NCBI GenBank assembly: GCA_007988785.1
Contig: BJUU01000006.1
Coordinates: 1 to 64,000, forward strand
DNA length: 64,000 nt
Source: Agrococcus baldri
GTDB lineage: Bacteria > Actinomycetota > Actinomycetes > Actinomycetales > Microbacteriaceae
Reading direction: 5' to 3'
Positions 1 to 7,995 of the stretch are shown here, one piece after another (position 1 is the stretch's first letter; each line of letters opens with the position of its first letter). A program made the position numbers and the translations under genes. Under the pieces are notes generated by a model. That model was not told the origin of the DNA. It searched no databases and saw only the letters and a list, made by a program, of their open reading frames with translations.

Positions 1-31
1 CCGCCTCGCTATCGTCGAGGCGGAGGTGCCG

Positions 32-1063
32 ATGGCGCGAGTGACGCTGCAGACGATCGCCGACGAGGTGGGCGTCAGCCGCATGACGGTCTCGAACGCG
101 TTCTCGCGCCCCGACCAGCTCTCGGCCGAGCTGCGCGAGCGCGTGCTCGCCGCCGCCGCCCGGCTCGGCTACTCGGGTCCCGACCCCGCCGCCCGGGCCC
201 TCGCGCGCGGCCGCACCGGCGTGATCGGCATGCTGCTGACCGAGTCGCCCATGGACGCCTTCCGCGACGACGTCGCCGTCGGCTTCGTGCGCGCCGCCGC
301 CGGTGCGCTGGCCGCCGCCGACTACTCGCTCGTGCTGCTGCACACCGGCGGGGAGGCATCGCCCACCCGTGACCTCGCGATGGACGGCGCGATCGTCTAC
401 GCCTGCACGCCGCAGGATCGCGGGGTCGCCGACCTGCAGGCGCGGCGGCTGCCGATCGTGCGCGTCGAGGGCGCGTCGATGCCGGGCGTGAGCGGCGTCT
501 GGATCGACGACGAGACGGGCGCGGCGGCAGCTGCCCGGCATCTCGTCGAGCTCGGCCACCGCGACGTCGCCCTCGTCGTCACGGGCCTCGACCTCGATGG
601 CGAGCCGGTGACATCCGCTCCCCCGGTCGGGCTCGCGCCGATCGAGCGCCGGCTCGCGGGCTGGCTGCCGCCGCTGCTCGACGCGGGCGCCCGCGTGCGC
701 GTGGTCGGCACGCCCTTCCACCTCACCGACGAGCTGCTGCGCGAGCGCATCGAGCGGCTGCTCGAGGATCCGCCGACGGCGGTGCTCGCGTACTCCGATC
801 TCGCCGCCGTCGAGGTGCTCAACGCCGCCGCGGCGCGCGGCCTGCGCGTGCCGGAGGACCTCTCGGTGGTCGGCTTCGACGACAACCCGATCGCCGAGCG
901 GGTGCGGCCGCGGCTGACGACGGTGCGGCAGGATCTGCAGCGCAAGGGCGAGGCGGCGGTCGCCGCCGTGCTCGAGCAGCTCGACGGCGCCGAGCCCCGC
1001 GACGCGGCGCCCATCGCGACCGAGCTCGTGGTGCGCGAGTCGACGGCGGCGCCGCGCACGTGA
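32..1063 (+). CDS. LacI-family transcriptional regulator
   Basis: A 343-residue repressor-type regulator. The N-terminus carries the LacI helix-turn-helix (TLQTIADEVGVSRMTVSNAF), followed by a periplasmic-binding-protein-like effector domain ending in the usual VVGFDDNPIAERVRPRLTTV block. I place the start at the ATG at 32 because a GGAGG lies five bases upstream; an in-frame GTG at 26 would overlap that site. A short inverted repeat (CCGCCTCG/CGAGGCGG) at 1-23 just upstream could be an operator or the end of an upstream gene's terminator. The target genes are probably upstream of the window, so the ligand cannot be guessed. Confidence 0.9.
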   Translation: MARVTLQTIADEVGVSRMTVSNAFSRPDQLSAELRERVLAAAARLGYSGPDPAARALARGRTGVIGMLLTESPMDAFRDDVAVGFVRAAAGALAAADYSLVLLHTGGEASPTRDLAMDGAIVYACTPQDRGVADLQARRLPIVRVEGASMPGVSGVWIDDETGAAAAARHLVELGHRDVALVVTGLDLDGEPVTSAPPVGLAPIERRLAGWLPPLLDAGARVRVVGTPFHLTDELLRERIERLLEDPPTAVLAYSDLAAVEVLNAAAARGLRVPEDLSVVGFDDNPIAERVRPRLTTVRQDLQRKGEAAVAAVLEQLDGAEPRDAAPIATELVVRESTAAPRT

Positions 1064-1122
1064 CCGCGCGCACGCCGCGACCCGTGCGCGGCCCGACCCG
1101 CGCATCCGGCAGAATCGTCTCC

Positions 1123-1722
1123 ATGCCTGCGCACGACGAGCCCCTCGCGACGGTCGTGCTCATCGGCGGCGCCTCGGGCTCCGGCAAGTCGCGCATCGCC
1201 GAGCTGAGCGGCCTGCCCATCCTGCGGCTCGACGACTACTACCGCGAGGGCGACGACCCGGCGCTGCCCCGCCTCGACTCGGGCGAGGTCGACTGGGATC
1301 ACCCCGGCAGCTGGCACCGCGACCGCGCCATCGCCGCGCTCGAGCAGCTCGCCCGCACCGGCAGCACGACCGCCCCCGTCTACGACATCTCGCGCAGCGC
1401 GACGGTCGGCAGCCACGAGGTGACCCTCGGCGGCGCCACGCGCTTCGTCGCCGAGGGCGTCTTCGTCGGCGAGGTGGTCGCCGAGGCGCAGCGGCGCGGC
1501 ATCCTGCACGACGCGATCGTCGTGCACCGCTCGCGCTGGGTGACCATGGGCCTGCGCTTCGCCCGCGACCTGCGCGAGCACCGCAAGGCGCCGTCGTTCC
1601 TCATCAAGCGCGGCATCATCCTCGCGCGCCGCGAGCCGGCGATCGTGGGTGCGCTGACGGATGCGGGATGCCGCCCCGTGCGCATGCGTGCGGCCACCCG
1701 CATGCTCGCCCACCGCCCGTAG
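1123..1722 (+). CDS. uridine kinase-like P-loop protein
   Basis: A 199-residue P-loop protein with a Walker A motif GGASGSGKSR near residue 16 and the downstream LRLDDYYREGDD segment typical of uridine/phosphoribulokinase-type folds, where the aspartates contact the nucleoside. The family phosphorylates small hydroxylated substrates; the substrate here is not certain. The reading frame extends further upstream (GTG-type starts from 1060), but the ATG at 1123 is preferred because a CAGAAT -10-like hexamer sits seven bases before it, the leaderless pattern of this window. It follows the LacI gene by 59 bases and converges on the ABC permease gene. Confidence 0.72.
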   Translation: MPAHDEPLATVVLIGGASGSGKSRIAELSGLPILRLDDYYREGDDPALPRLDSGEVDWDHPGSWHRDRAIAALEQLARTGSTTAPVYDISRSATVGSHEVTLGGATRFVAEGVFVGEVVAEAQRRGILHDAIVVHRSRWVTMGLRFARDLREHRKAPSFLIKRGIILARREPAIVGALTDAGCRPVRMRAATRMLAHRP

Positions 1723-1728
1723 CCGCGC

Positions 1729-1747
1729 CCGGCGCAGCCCGCGCCGG
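1729..1747. terminator. short GC hairpin between convergent genes
   Basis: CCGGCGC and GCGCCGG form a 7-bp perfect stem around an AGCCC loop between the stop codons of two convergent genes. There is no T-run, as is usual in very GC-rich actinobacteria, so terminator function is inferred from position only. Confidence 0.4.
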
Positions 1748-1752
1748 CCCTG

Positions 1753-3045
1753 CTACTCGTAGCGGAGCGCCTCGATCGGGTGCTGGCGGGCCGCCCGGCG
1801 CGCCGGCAGCGTGCCGGCGAGGAACGCGATCGCCATCACGACGCCCATGATGATCGCCACCGAGAGCGGCTCGAAGCGCACGATCTCGAGCCCGGGCAGC
1901 TCGGCGAACAGGCCCTCGGCGAGCAGCGGCGCGGCGATCAGCCCCGTGGCGATCGCGACCCCGGCCCCGATCGCGCTGCCGAGGAAGCCGATGAACACCG
2001 CCTCCATCGAGAACAGCCCGAACACCTTCCCCGATCGCATGCCCATCGCCTTCATCAGGCCGATCTCGCGGGTGCGCTCCTGCACGCTCATCAGCAGCGT
2101 GTTGACGATGCCGAAGCCGGCCGCCAGCAGCGCGATCACCGCGAAGGCGTTCAGGATGCTCGTCACCACATCGATCACGGTCTTGAACGCTCCGATCTGG
2201 TCGGCGACCGTCATGCCCTGGAAGCCGGCATCGACGAGGTCTGCCTTGATCGCCGCGATCTGCTCCGGCGTCGAGGCGGGGTCGATGGATGCGTCGGCCG
2301 CGAGGTACACGGGCGTCGCCTCGCCGGTCACGCCGGTCCGCTGCGCCGCGAGCAGCGCATCCGCGAGCGCCTGGTTGCCCTCGGGCCCGAGGTTCATCAG
2401 GCCCGGGTTGGTGATGCCGGCGACGACCGCCTCGACCTCGTGGTGGCCGCCCACCGCATCCGTCACACCGAGCGTGACCGGCTGCCCGATGGCGGCCTGC
2501 GCGTCGGCGAAGCCGAGCGCCTCGACGTAGTCGGCGGGCAGCTGCAGCTGCCGCTCGTCGACGTCGGCGACCGCTGCGCCCGCCGCCAGGTCGGGGATGA
2601 AGAGGCCGGTGGCGAGGTCGAGGGTCAGCTCGTACCGCTGCGAGCCGGCGGTCTCGACGAAGTCGACCGGCAGCGTCACCGCCGGGGTGACGCCCGTGAT
2701 GCCCGGCACCTCGGCGATGCGGTCGAGGTCGGCCTGGTTCATGCCGCCGCCGGCCATGCCGGGAGGGCCGTCGATCGACGCGCCGCCGGTGGCGCGATCG
2801 GGGTCGTAGACGGCCGGCCCGTCATCCGCCGGGGCGTCCTCGGGCACCGGCGTGACGGTGAGCACGCCGGGAGCGCCGATGGCGCCCACCTGGCTGTCGA
2901 TGAAGCTCGAGATGCCGGCGCCGATCGCGCTCGTCAGGGTGAGGGTGAAGGCGCCGATGAAGATGGCGATCACGGTCAGCGAGGTGCGCAGCTTGCTGCG
3001 GAAGGTGTTCTGCACCGCCGAGGCGATGACGTCGCGGGTCTTCAT
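1753..3045 (-). CDS. ABC transporter permease (MacB/FtsX type)
   Basis: A 430-residue membrane protein with one N-terminal transmembrane segment (about residues 18-40), a large extracytoplasmic domain, and three C-terminal segments in an FtsX domain (about 295-425). The conserved patch VQERTREIGLMKAMG marks the MacB/LolC-type exporter family, which moves lipids, peptides or drugs out of the membrane by mechanotransmission rather than through a pore. Its ATG overlaps the TGA of the preceding ATPase gene by four bases (ATGA), so the two are co-translated. The substrate is unknown; the loop contains a Gly/Met-rich stretch (PPGMAGGGMNQ). Confidence 0.9.
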   Translation of the reverse strand: MKTRDVIASAVQNTFRSKLRTSLTVIAIFIGAFTLTLTSAIGAGISSFIDSQVGAIGAPGVLTVTPVPEDAPADDGPAVYDPDRATGGASIDGPPGMAGGGMNQADLDRIAEVPGITGVTPAVTLPVDFVETAGSQRYELTLDLATGLFIPDLAAGAAVADVDERQLQLPADYVEALGFADAQAAIGQPVTLGVTDAVGGHHEVEAVVAGITNPGLMNLGPEGNQALADALLAAQRTGVTGEATPVYLAADASIDPASTPEQIAAIKADLVDAGFQGMTVADQIGAFKTVIDVVTSILNAFAVIALLAAGFGIVNTLLMSVQERTREIGLMKAMGMRSGKVFGLFSMEAVFIGFLGSAIGAGVAIATGLIAAPLLAEGLFAELPGLEIVRFEPLSVAIIMGVVMAIAFLAGTLPARRAARQHPIEALRYE

Positions 3046-3743
3046 GCTGCGGCTCCCGCCAGCTCGGGCGAGACCTCGAGGCCGTCGCGCAGGTGGATCT
3101 GCCGGTCGCAGCGGGCGGCGAGCTCCTCGTCGTGGGTGACGATGACGAGCGTGATGCCCTTGTCGCGGTTCAGGTCGAACAGGATGTCCTCGACGATGCC
3201 GCCCGTGACGGTGTCGAGGTTGCCGGTCGGCTCGTCGGCGAAGATGACGGTGGGCTCGTTCACGAGCGCGCGGGCGATGACGGCGCGCTGCTTCTGGCCG
3301 CCGGAGAGCGCGGTCGCCCTGTTCCTCGCCTTGTCGTCGAGCTCGAGCGCCCGCAGCGCCGCCATGCCGCGCTCGGTGCGCTCGCGCACGCCGACGCCGG
3401 CGATCTTCAGCGGCATGATCACGTTCTCGAGCACCGTGGCGTCGGGCACGAGGAAGAACTGCTGGAAGACGAAGCCGAAGTCGCGGTTGCGCAGCCGGTG
3501 GATGTCTGCGGTGCTCAGGCTCGTCACGTCGTGGCCCGAGATGCGCAGGCTGCCGGCGTCGGGCGCGTCGAGCAGCGCCAGGATGTGCATGAGGGTCGAC
3601 TTGCCGGAGCCGCTCTTGCCGAGGATCGCGAGCGACTCGCCCGCGCGCACCTGCATCGACACCCCCTTGAGCGCGTCGAAGCGGCTCTCGCCGCGGCCGT
3701 AGGACTTGGCGACGTCTGTCGCCTCGAGCACGAGATCGGACAT
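3042..3743 (-). CDS. ABC transporter ATP-binding protein (MacB/LolD type)
   Basis: A 233-residue nucleotide-binding subunit with Walker A GKSGSGKST, a Q-loop (FVFQQF), signature LSGGQKQR, Walker B VIFADEPT and the H-loop (VIVTHD). The domain layout and the downstream FtsX-type permease identify a MacB/LolD-like exporter. The open frame runs far upstream, but the true start is the ATG at 3743 (MSDLVLEATDVAKSYG). An antisense reading of the RibD-like gene explains the longer frame. The next 130 bases upstream hold no gene and presumably the promoter. Confidence 0.92.
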   Translation of the reverse strand: MSDLVLEATDVAKSYGRGESRFDALKGVSMQVRAGESLAILGKSGSGKSTLMHILALLDAPDAGSLRISGHDVTSLSTADIHRLRNRDFGFVFQQFFLVPDATVLENVIMPLKIAGVGVRERTERGMAALRALELDDKARNRATALSGGQKQRAVIARALVNEPTVIFADEPTGNLDTVTGGIVEDILFDLNRDKGITLVIVTHDEELAARCDRQIHLRDGLEVSPELAGAAA

Positions 3744-3874
3744 TGCGGTGGCTCCCGGTGAGGTTCCTGCGCTGCAGGGCGGTCGCCGCGGCAGCACATC
3801 GAGCCTCCCGCTGCGGGGCCGCGCGCGGCAGGGGGCTGACCGGAGGGTTCTCCCCCGGTTGACCGCAGCCGCGC

Positions 3875-4534
3875 CTACGCGCCGCTGCGCTCGTCGACCA
3901 TGCGCTCCTTGCCGTCCACCACCTCGAAGGTGGCGGTGCGGAAGGGGGCGGGCACGAGCGTCATCGCGACGCACCCGTTCGTGGCGACCCGCGCATCCGT
4001 CACCTCGAAGCCGGTCGGCCGCGCCTGCTCGAACAGCCGCTTGCCCTCGCCGATCACCGTCGGCACCACGATGAGCCGCAGCTCGTCGACGAGCCGCTCG
4101 GCGAGCAGCGCCTGCATGAGCTGCCAGGAGCCGTGCACCTGCAGCTCGCCGTCGCCGGTGGCCTTCAGGGTGCGGATGCGCTCGGTCGCGTCGGCGTCGA
4201 TGACGTGCGTCGTCGACGCCCACGGCCCATCGCCGTCGGCGCCGAGCGTGGTGGAGACCACGTGCTTGGGCGCGGCGTTGAGGCGCGCGGCGACGGCGTC
4301 GTCGGGGTCGGTGACCTGCGGCCAGTAGTCGGCCATCATGTCGTAGGTGGTGCGGCCGAACAGCAGCGCCGTGGTGCCGGCGAACCAGCCGTCGACCGTC
4401 TCGGCGACCACCTCGTCGAAGATCGTGGCGCCCCAGCCGCCCCAGCGGAAGCCGCCGGTGGTGTCCTCCTCGGCGCCGCCGGGGCCCTGCACGACCCCGT
4501 CGAGGGTCATGAACTCGTGGGCGGTCAGTCGCAT
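3875..4534 (-). CDS. dihydrofolate reductase-family protein (RibD C-terminal domain)
   Basis: A 219-residue protein with the family opening MRLTAHEFMTLDGVVQGPGG and the middle motif WLMQALLAERLVDELRL-like (HGSWQLMQALLAERLVDELR), characteristic of the stand-alone RibD-C/YwjB group related to NADPH-dependent dihydrofolate and deaminouracil reductases. Physiological substrates of these small actinobacterial proteins are mostly unknown. A GAGGAG ribosome-binding site lies just before the ATG. It stands alone between two gene pairs transcribed in the same direction. Confidence 0.85.
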   Translation of the reverse strand: MRLTAHEFMTLDGVVQGPGGAEEDTTGGFRWGGWGATIFDEVVAETVDGWFAGTTALLFGRTTYDMMADYWPQVTDPDDAVAARLNAAPKHVVSTTLGADGDGPWASTTHVIDADATERIRTLKATGDGELQVHGSWQLMQALLAERLVDELRLIVVPTVIGEGKRLFEQARPTGFEVTDARVATNGCVAMTLVPAPFRTATFEVVDGKERMVDERSGA

Positions 4535-4570
4535 CGTCGCTCCTCGCTCTCGCGACCGAGCGTGCTCCGC

Positions 4571-5170
4571 TCAGCCGGCCGCCGCAAGGGGTCGGCTGGC
4601 GCGGCGAGCCTCGCGGCGGGCGATCGCGAGCCAGGTGCGGGGGCCGGCGAGCCAGCCGATGAGCGCCGAGACGGCGATCGAGAGCAGCACCCAGATCGAG
4701 GCGATGATCCAGAAGCCGAGCACGCCCGTCAGCAGCACGAGCAGGCCCAGCAGCCAGCTCGAGAGGGTCGAGAGCACCGCCTGCAGGCCGGTGCCGATCG
4801 CCGCACCCCGCAGCGTGACGGCGGTCGCGCCGACCACGCCGGCCCGGCGCATCCGCCGCGTGCTGAGCCAGCAGCCGAGCGCGATGGCCCCGACCGCGAG
4901 CAGCACCAGCACGAGCACGAGGGGCACGAGCCAGCCGGGGTCGATCTGCTCGACCCACTCGACCACCGCGCGGCCCCACGCGACGTCGTCGAACAGGTCG
5001 ATGATCACCGCGCGGATGAGCACCAGCACGAGCGCGGCGACGAGCATGCCCCAGACGAGGCTCGCGCCGGCCGCGACGAGCGAGAGCCCGATGCCGCCCG
5101 CCGACTGCACGGCGGCGCGCTGGCGCGGCTCGAGCGGATCGGCGCGCGGCGGGCGCACTCGGCGGCTCAT
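4571..5170 (-). CDS. membrane protein of unknown function
   Basis: A 199-residue protein with a short basic N-terminus and four to five hydrophobic segments (about residues 28-52, 78-100, 118-165 and 168-185). I do not recognise a family. Its ATG overlaps the stop of the upstream membrane protein gene (ATGA), so the two proteins are probably made together and may interact. The longer frame on this strand that reads through the neighbour is rejected because the neighbour's own frame is clearly coding. Confidence 0.6.
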   Translation of the reverse strand: MSRRVRPPRADPLEPRQRAAVQSAGGIGLSLVAAGASLVWGMLVAALVLVLIRAVIIDLFDDVAWGRAVVEWVEQIDPGWLVPLVLVLVLLAVGAIALGCWLSTRRMRRAGVVGATAVTLRGAAIGTGLQAVLSTLSSWLLGLLVLLTGVLGFWIIASIWVLLSIAVSALIGWLAGPRTWLAIARREARRASRPLAAAG

Positions 5171-6411
5171 CGCGCGGTGCCGCTGCCCGGTGCCTCGCCG
5201 CGCAGCCGCACCTCGGCGAGCTCTGCCTCGTCGCGGGCGCGCGCGGCGGCCTCCTCGGCCTCGGCGATCGCCCGGAGGTCGACGCGCGGTCGCGCCTGCG
5301 ACAGGAACAGCCAGCCGAACAGCAGCCCGACGCCGCCGGTGAGCACCACGGCGATGCCGAGCTCCCAGAACAGCACCGACCACATGGTGCCGGTGGTGAG
5401 CGAGGCCTCGTCGGCGAGCAGCACGAGCATGAGCCCCGAGATGAGGGCGAAGGGCCACAGCACCATGCCGATCAGGCCGGTCGTCGCCGTGGTGCACAGC
5501 CACGCGAGCCAGGTCGAGCGGTGCGGCTTCGCGAGGCCCGCGGAGCGGGCCCAGAGCGCGTGCAGCAGCCAGCCCGCGGCGAGCAGCCCGCCGCCCAGCA
5601 GCAGCCCGACGAGCGCGGTCGCCCAGACGCGGTCGGGCATCGACCAGCGCGCCAGCACCGAGGTGAAGGAGTCGGCCTCGAAATCGCCGATCGAGTCGCC
5701 CCCGAGGTGCAGCACGAGCGCGAAGCCGACGACGAGCGTGAAGGCGGTCAGCAGGTGGGTCGCGAGCGCCATGGCCGTCTGCCCGAGCCATGAGCTCAGC
5801 AGCGCCGCGGAGCGCTGCCTGCGCGACCACGCGAGCCGCGGCGGCAGCATCGGCGGCACGGCTGCGTAGGGAGGCGCGTAGGGCGGCGCGTACTGCGGCT
5901 GGCCATACCGCGCCGCACCGTGGGGGGCAACGCCGTAGGGGGCAACGCCGTAGGGGGCAACGCCGTAGGGGGCAACGCCGTAGGGGTCAACGCCGTAGGG
6001 CGCCGCGCCATAGGCCACCGCACCGTAGGGGGCCGCGCCGTAGGGGGCCGCGCCGTACGGCGTCTGCCACCCGACGGGCACGAAGCGCTGCGGCACCGAC
6101 TCGGCCACCGCGGGCACGAGCCCCGGCGGCAGCAGCTGCCCGGGCATGCCGGCGCCGGGGTTCGTCACTGCGGCGGCCGGAGCGCCGAGGCCGAGCCGTG
6201 CCCGCCGCGCCTGCGCCCGATCGTGCGCGCGGCTCTCGATCGCGGTGGCCGGCACGAGCCCGTCGGCGTGGGGCGCCGAGGGCGTCGGAGCCCGCCTGGC
6301 GCGTCCCGCGGCGGCCGCGCGGGCAGCCGCATCCGCGGGCACCGGCGAGTCGGCGCCCGGGGGCGGCGGCGCACCGCTCAGCGCGGCGTCACGAGGCTCA
6401 GGCACGGCCAC
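5167..6411 (-). CDS. membrane protein with Pro/Tyr/Gly pentapeptide repeats
   Basis: A 414-residue protein. Residues 1-190 look disordered (Ala/Pro-rich, then about ten PYGVA/PYGAA pentapeptides, then Tyr/Pro-rich), and residues 195-385 contain about five hydrophobic segments; the tail is charged. Unknown function. The start is a GTG. The pentapeptides are encoded by nearly identical 15-bp units, so copy number can change by slippage without breaking the frame. It forms a two-gene unit with the downstream membrane protein. Similar PYG/GQP tails occur on many actinobacterial membrane proteins, including the DUF805 protein at 61.9 kb. Confidence 0.65.
   Translation of the reverse strand: MAVPEPRDAALSGAPPPPGADSPVPADAAARAAAAGRARRAPTPSAPHADGLVPATAIESRAHDRAQARRARLGLGAPAAAVTNPGAGMPGQLLPPGLVPAVAESVPQRFVPVGWQTPYGAAPYGAAPYGAVAYGAAPYGVDPYGVAPYGVAPYGVAPYGVAPHGAARYGQPQYAPPYAPPYAAVPPMLPPRLAWSRRQRSAALLSSWLGQTAMALATHLLTAFTLVVGFALVLHLGGDSIGDFEADSFTSVLARWSMPDRVWATALVGLLLGGGLLAAGWLLHALWARSAGLAKPHRSTWLAWLCTTATTGLIGMVLWPFALISGLMLVLLADEASLTTGTMWSVLFWELGIAVVLTGGVGLLFGWLFLSQARPRVDLRAIAEAEEAAARARDEAELAEVRLRGEAPGSGTAR
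5922..6060. repeat. 15-bp in-frame minisatellite
   Basis: About nine tandem 15-bp units of the form GGGGCAACGCCGTAG (plus-strand view). Five successive copies between about 5931 and 6005 are almost identical; flanking units have drifted (GCCGCGCCG variants). It encodes the PYGVA/PYGAA pentapeptides of the membrane protein on the minus strand. A length-variable locus is likely among strains. Confidence 0.85.
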
Positions 6412-6440
6412 ATCATGGCACTGCCGGCTGGAGTGCTGGC

Positions 6441-6545
6441 CCCTTCGACTCGCTCAGCGCGCTGCGCGCGCGGAGCGGCTCAGGGAGCAGGCAGCAGCCG
6501 GTCCCTGAGCCGCTGCGCGCCGAAGGCGCTCAGCGTGTCGAAGGG
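6441..6545. repeat. dispersed palindromic repeat, CCCTTCGAC family
   Basis: Outer arms CCCTTCGAC (6441-6449) and GTCGAAGGG (6537-6545) enclose inner arms GCGGCTCAGGGA and TCCCTGAGCCGC. The 175-base gap between hspR and the membrane protein gene holds little else. Partial copies occur at 17525-17595 and 52371-52388. The hairpin could end transcription of the dnaK operon. It resembles REP/BIME-like elements, but its mobility is unknown. Confidence 0.75.
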
Positions 6546-6586
6546 CAGCTCAGCGCGGGCGATGCCGCGGCGCTGAGGGAGCGGGC

Positions 6587-7021
6587 TCAGCCCTGCGGTC
6601 GATCGCGCCACAGCACGATCTGACCGGGCTTCACCGGGCGCGCACCGGCGCGGATCGTGGTGATGCCCGCATGCCCGGCCGCGAACACGCGCCGGCCCTG
6701 CTGCTGCATCACCGCATCCGCCAGTGCACCCTCGAGCTCGCGCACGCGCTCGCGCAGCTCGCGGTTCTCGTCGCTCATGTCGAGGATGCGGCGGATGCCC
6801 TCGAGCGAGACGCCCTCGCTCGAGAGCAGCTGCACCTGCTTGAGCCGGCCGACGTCGCGCATCGAGTAGCGGCGCGTGTTGCCGGCCGTGCGGGCTGGCT
6901 CGACGAGGCCAAGCCGGTCGTACTGGCGCAGCGTCTGCGCATGCAGGCCCGCGAGCTCGGCGGCCGCCGCGATCGAGAAGATCGGCGACGACTCGTCGAG
7001 TCCCGCGGGCACGCGCAGCAT
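6587..7021 (-). CDS. hspR: MerR-family heat-shock repressor HspR
   Basis: A 144-residue MerR-type regulator: winged helix-turn-helix at residues 14-60 (IAAAAELAGLHAQTLRQYDR, then the NTRRYS segment), followed by a coiled-coil (ENRELRERVRELEGALADAV). HspR represses the dnaK operon by binding HAIR sites with DnaK as co-repressor. Its place as the last gene of dnaK-grpE-dnaJ and two HAIR-like sites upstream of dnaK fit this role. The start overlaps the dnaJ stop (TGATG). The C-terminal tail is longer than the core and lacks any further recognised domain. Confidence 0.95.
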   Translation of the reverse strand: MLRVPAGLDESSPIFSIAAAAELAGLHAQTLRQYDRLGLVEPARTAGNTRRYSMRDVGRLKQVQLLSSEGVSLEGIRRILDMSDENRELRERVRELEGALADAVMQQQGRRVFAAGHAGITTIRAGARPVKPGQIVLWRDRPQG

Positions 7022-7962
7022 CAGCTCGCCTTCGCCTTCGTGAGCAGCTCGTCGCGCGGCGACTCGTTCGGCCCCGCCTCGACGAAGGCCTCGAGGTGCG
7101 CGACCTGCTCCTTGGTGAGGTGGCCGGGCACCGCGACCTGGATGGTGGCGAGCAGATCGCCCGTGCCCTTCTTGCCCGCGACGCCGCGGCCCTTGACGCG
7201 CAGCACGCGGCCCGAGGGGGTGCCGGGCGCCACCTTCAGCCGCACGGGGTTGCCGCCGAGCGTCGGCACCTCGATCGTCGCGCCCAGCGTCGCCTCGGCG
7301 AACGTGACGGGCACGTCGACGCGCAGGTTCAGGCCGTCCATCGTGAAGACCGGATGCGACCGCACCTGCACCGTGAGGATGAGGTCGCCGGGCTCGCCGC
7401 CCGTGGTCGAGGGGTCGCCGCGACCGGCCAGCTTGATCTTCTGGCCGTCGTGCACGCCGGCGGGGATCTTCACCGTCATCGTCTTGCCGCCGACGGTGAG
7501 CTTGAGCGTGTCGCCCTGCACCGCAGAGGTGAAGCCGAGGGCGGCGCGCGCCGTGATGTCGCGGCCGCGCGCCGGCCGGCGGGCGCCGAAGCCCCCGCCG
7601 CCGAACATGCCGCCGAGCAGGTCGTCGAAGTCGCCCTGCGAGTACTGCACGCGCGGGCCGCCGCCGAAGCCGCCGAAGACATCCTCGAAGCCGCCCGAGC
7701 CGCCGGGCGCGAAGCGCGGCCGACCGCCGGCCATCGCGCGCACCGCGTCGTACTCCTGCCGCTGCTTGGGGTCGGCGAGCACCGCGTGCGCCTCGGAGAT
7801 CTCCTTGAACTTCGCCTCGGCGGCCGCGTCGCCCGGGTTGGAGTCGGGGTGGTACTGCCGGGCGAGCTTGCGGTACTGCTTCTTCAGGTCGGCGGCCGAG
7901 ACATCCTTGGCGACGCCCAGCACGGCGTAGAAGTCCTTGTCGAACCAGTCATTGCTGGCCAT
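7021..7962 (-). CDS. dnaJ: DnaJ-class co-chaperone lacking zinc fingers
   Basis: A 313-residue J-protein: J domain at residues 8-75 with the HPD motif (RQYHPDSNPG), a Gly/Phe-rich linker (about 85-135), then the two beta-barrel C-terminal substrate-binding domains. No CxxCxGxG zinc-finger repeats are present, so it is a type II (CbpA/DnaJB-like) rather than a type I DnaJ. It stimulates DnaK ATPase and delivers unfolded clients. GGAGGAGG lies before the ATG. The position between grpE and hspR shows that it is the heat-shock operon's co-chaperone. Confidence 0.95.
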   Translation of the reverse strand: MASNDWFDKDFYAVLGVAKDVSAADLKKQYRKLARQYHPDSNPGDAAAEAKFKEISEAHAVLADPKQRQEYDAVRAMAGGRPRFAPGGSGGFEDVFGGFGGGPRVQYSQGDFDDLLGGMFGGGGFGARRPARGRDITARAALGFTSAVQGDTLKLTVGGKTMTVKIPAGVHDGQKIKLAGRGDPSTTGGEPGDLILTVQVRSHPVFTMDGLNLRVDVPVTFAEATLGATIEVPTLGGNPVRLKVAPGTPSGRVLRVKGRGVAGKKGTGDLLATIQVAVPGHLTKEQVAHLEAFVEAGPNESPRDELLTKAKAS

Positions 7963-7995
7963 GCGTCACCTCCTCCCGACCCACGGGCGCCTGCC

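Noticed and set aside
397..1713. Long minus-strand open frame of over 400 codons opposite the LacI and kinase-like genes
   Set aside because: Low-complexity Arg/Ala/Gly translation with no domain; a shadow of the plus-strand genes, as is common at this G+C.
5922..6060. CRISPR array
   Set aside because: The 15-bp units are adjacent without spacers and are in frame in a coding region.
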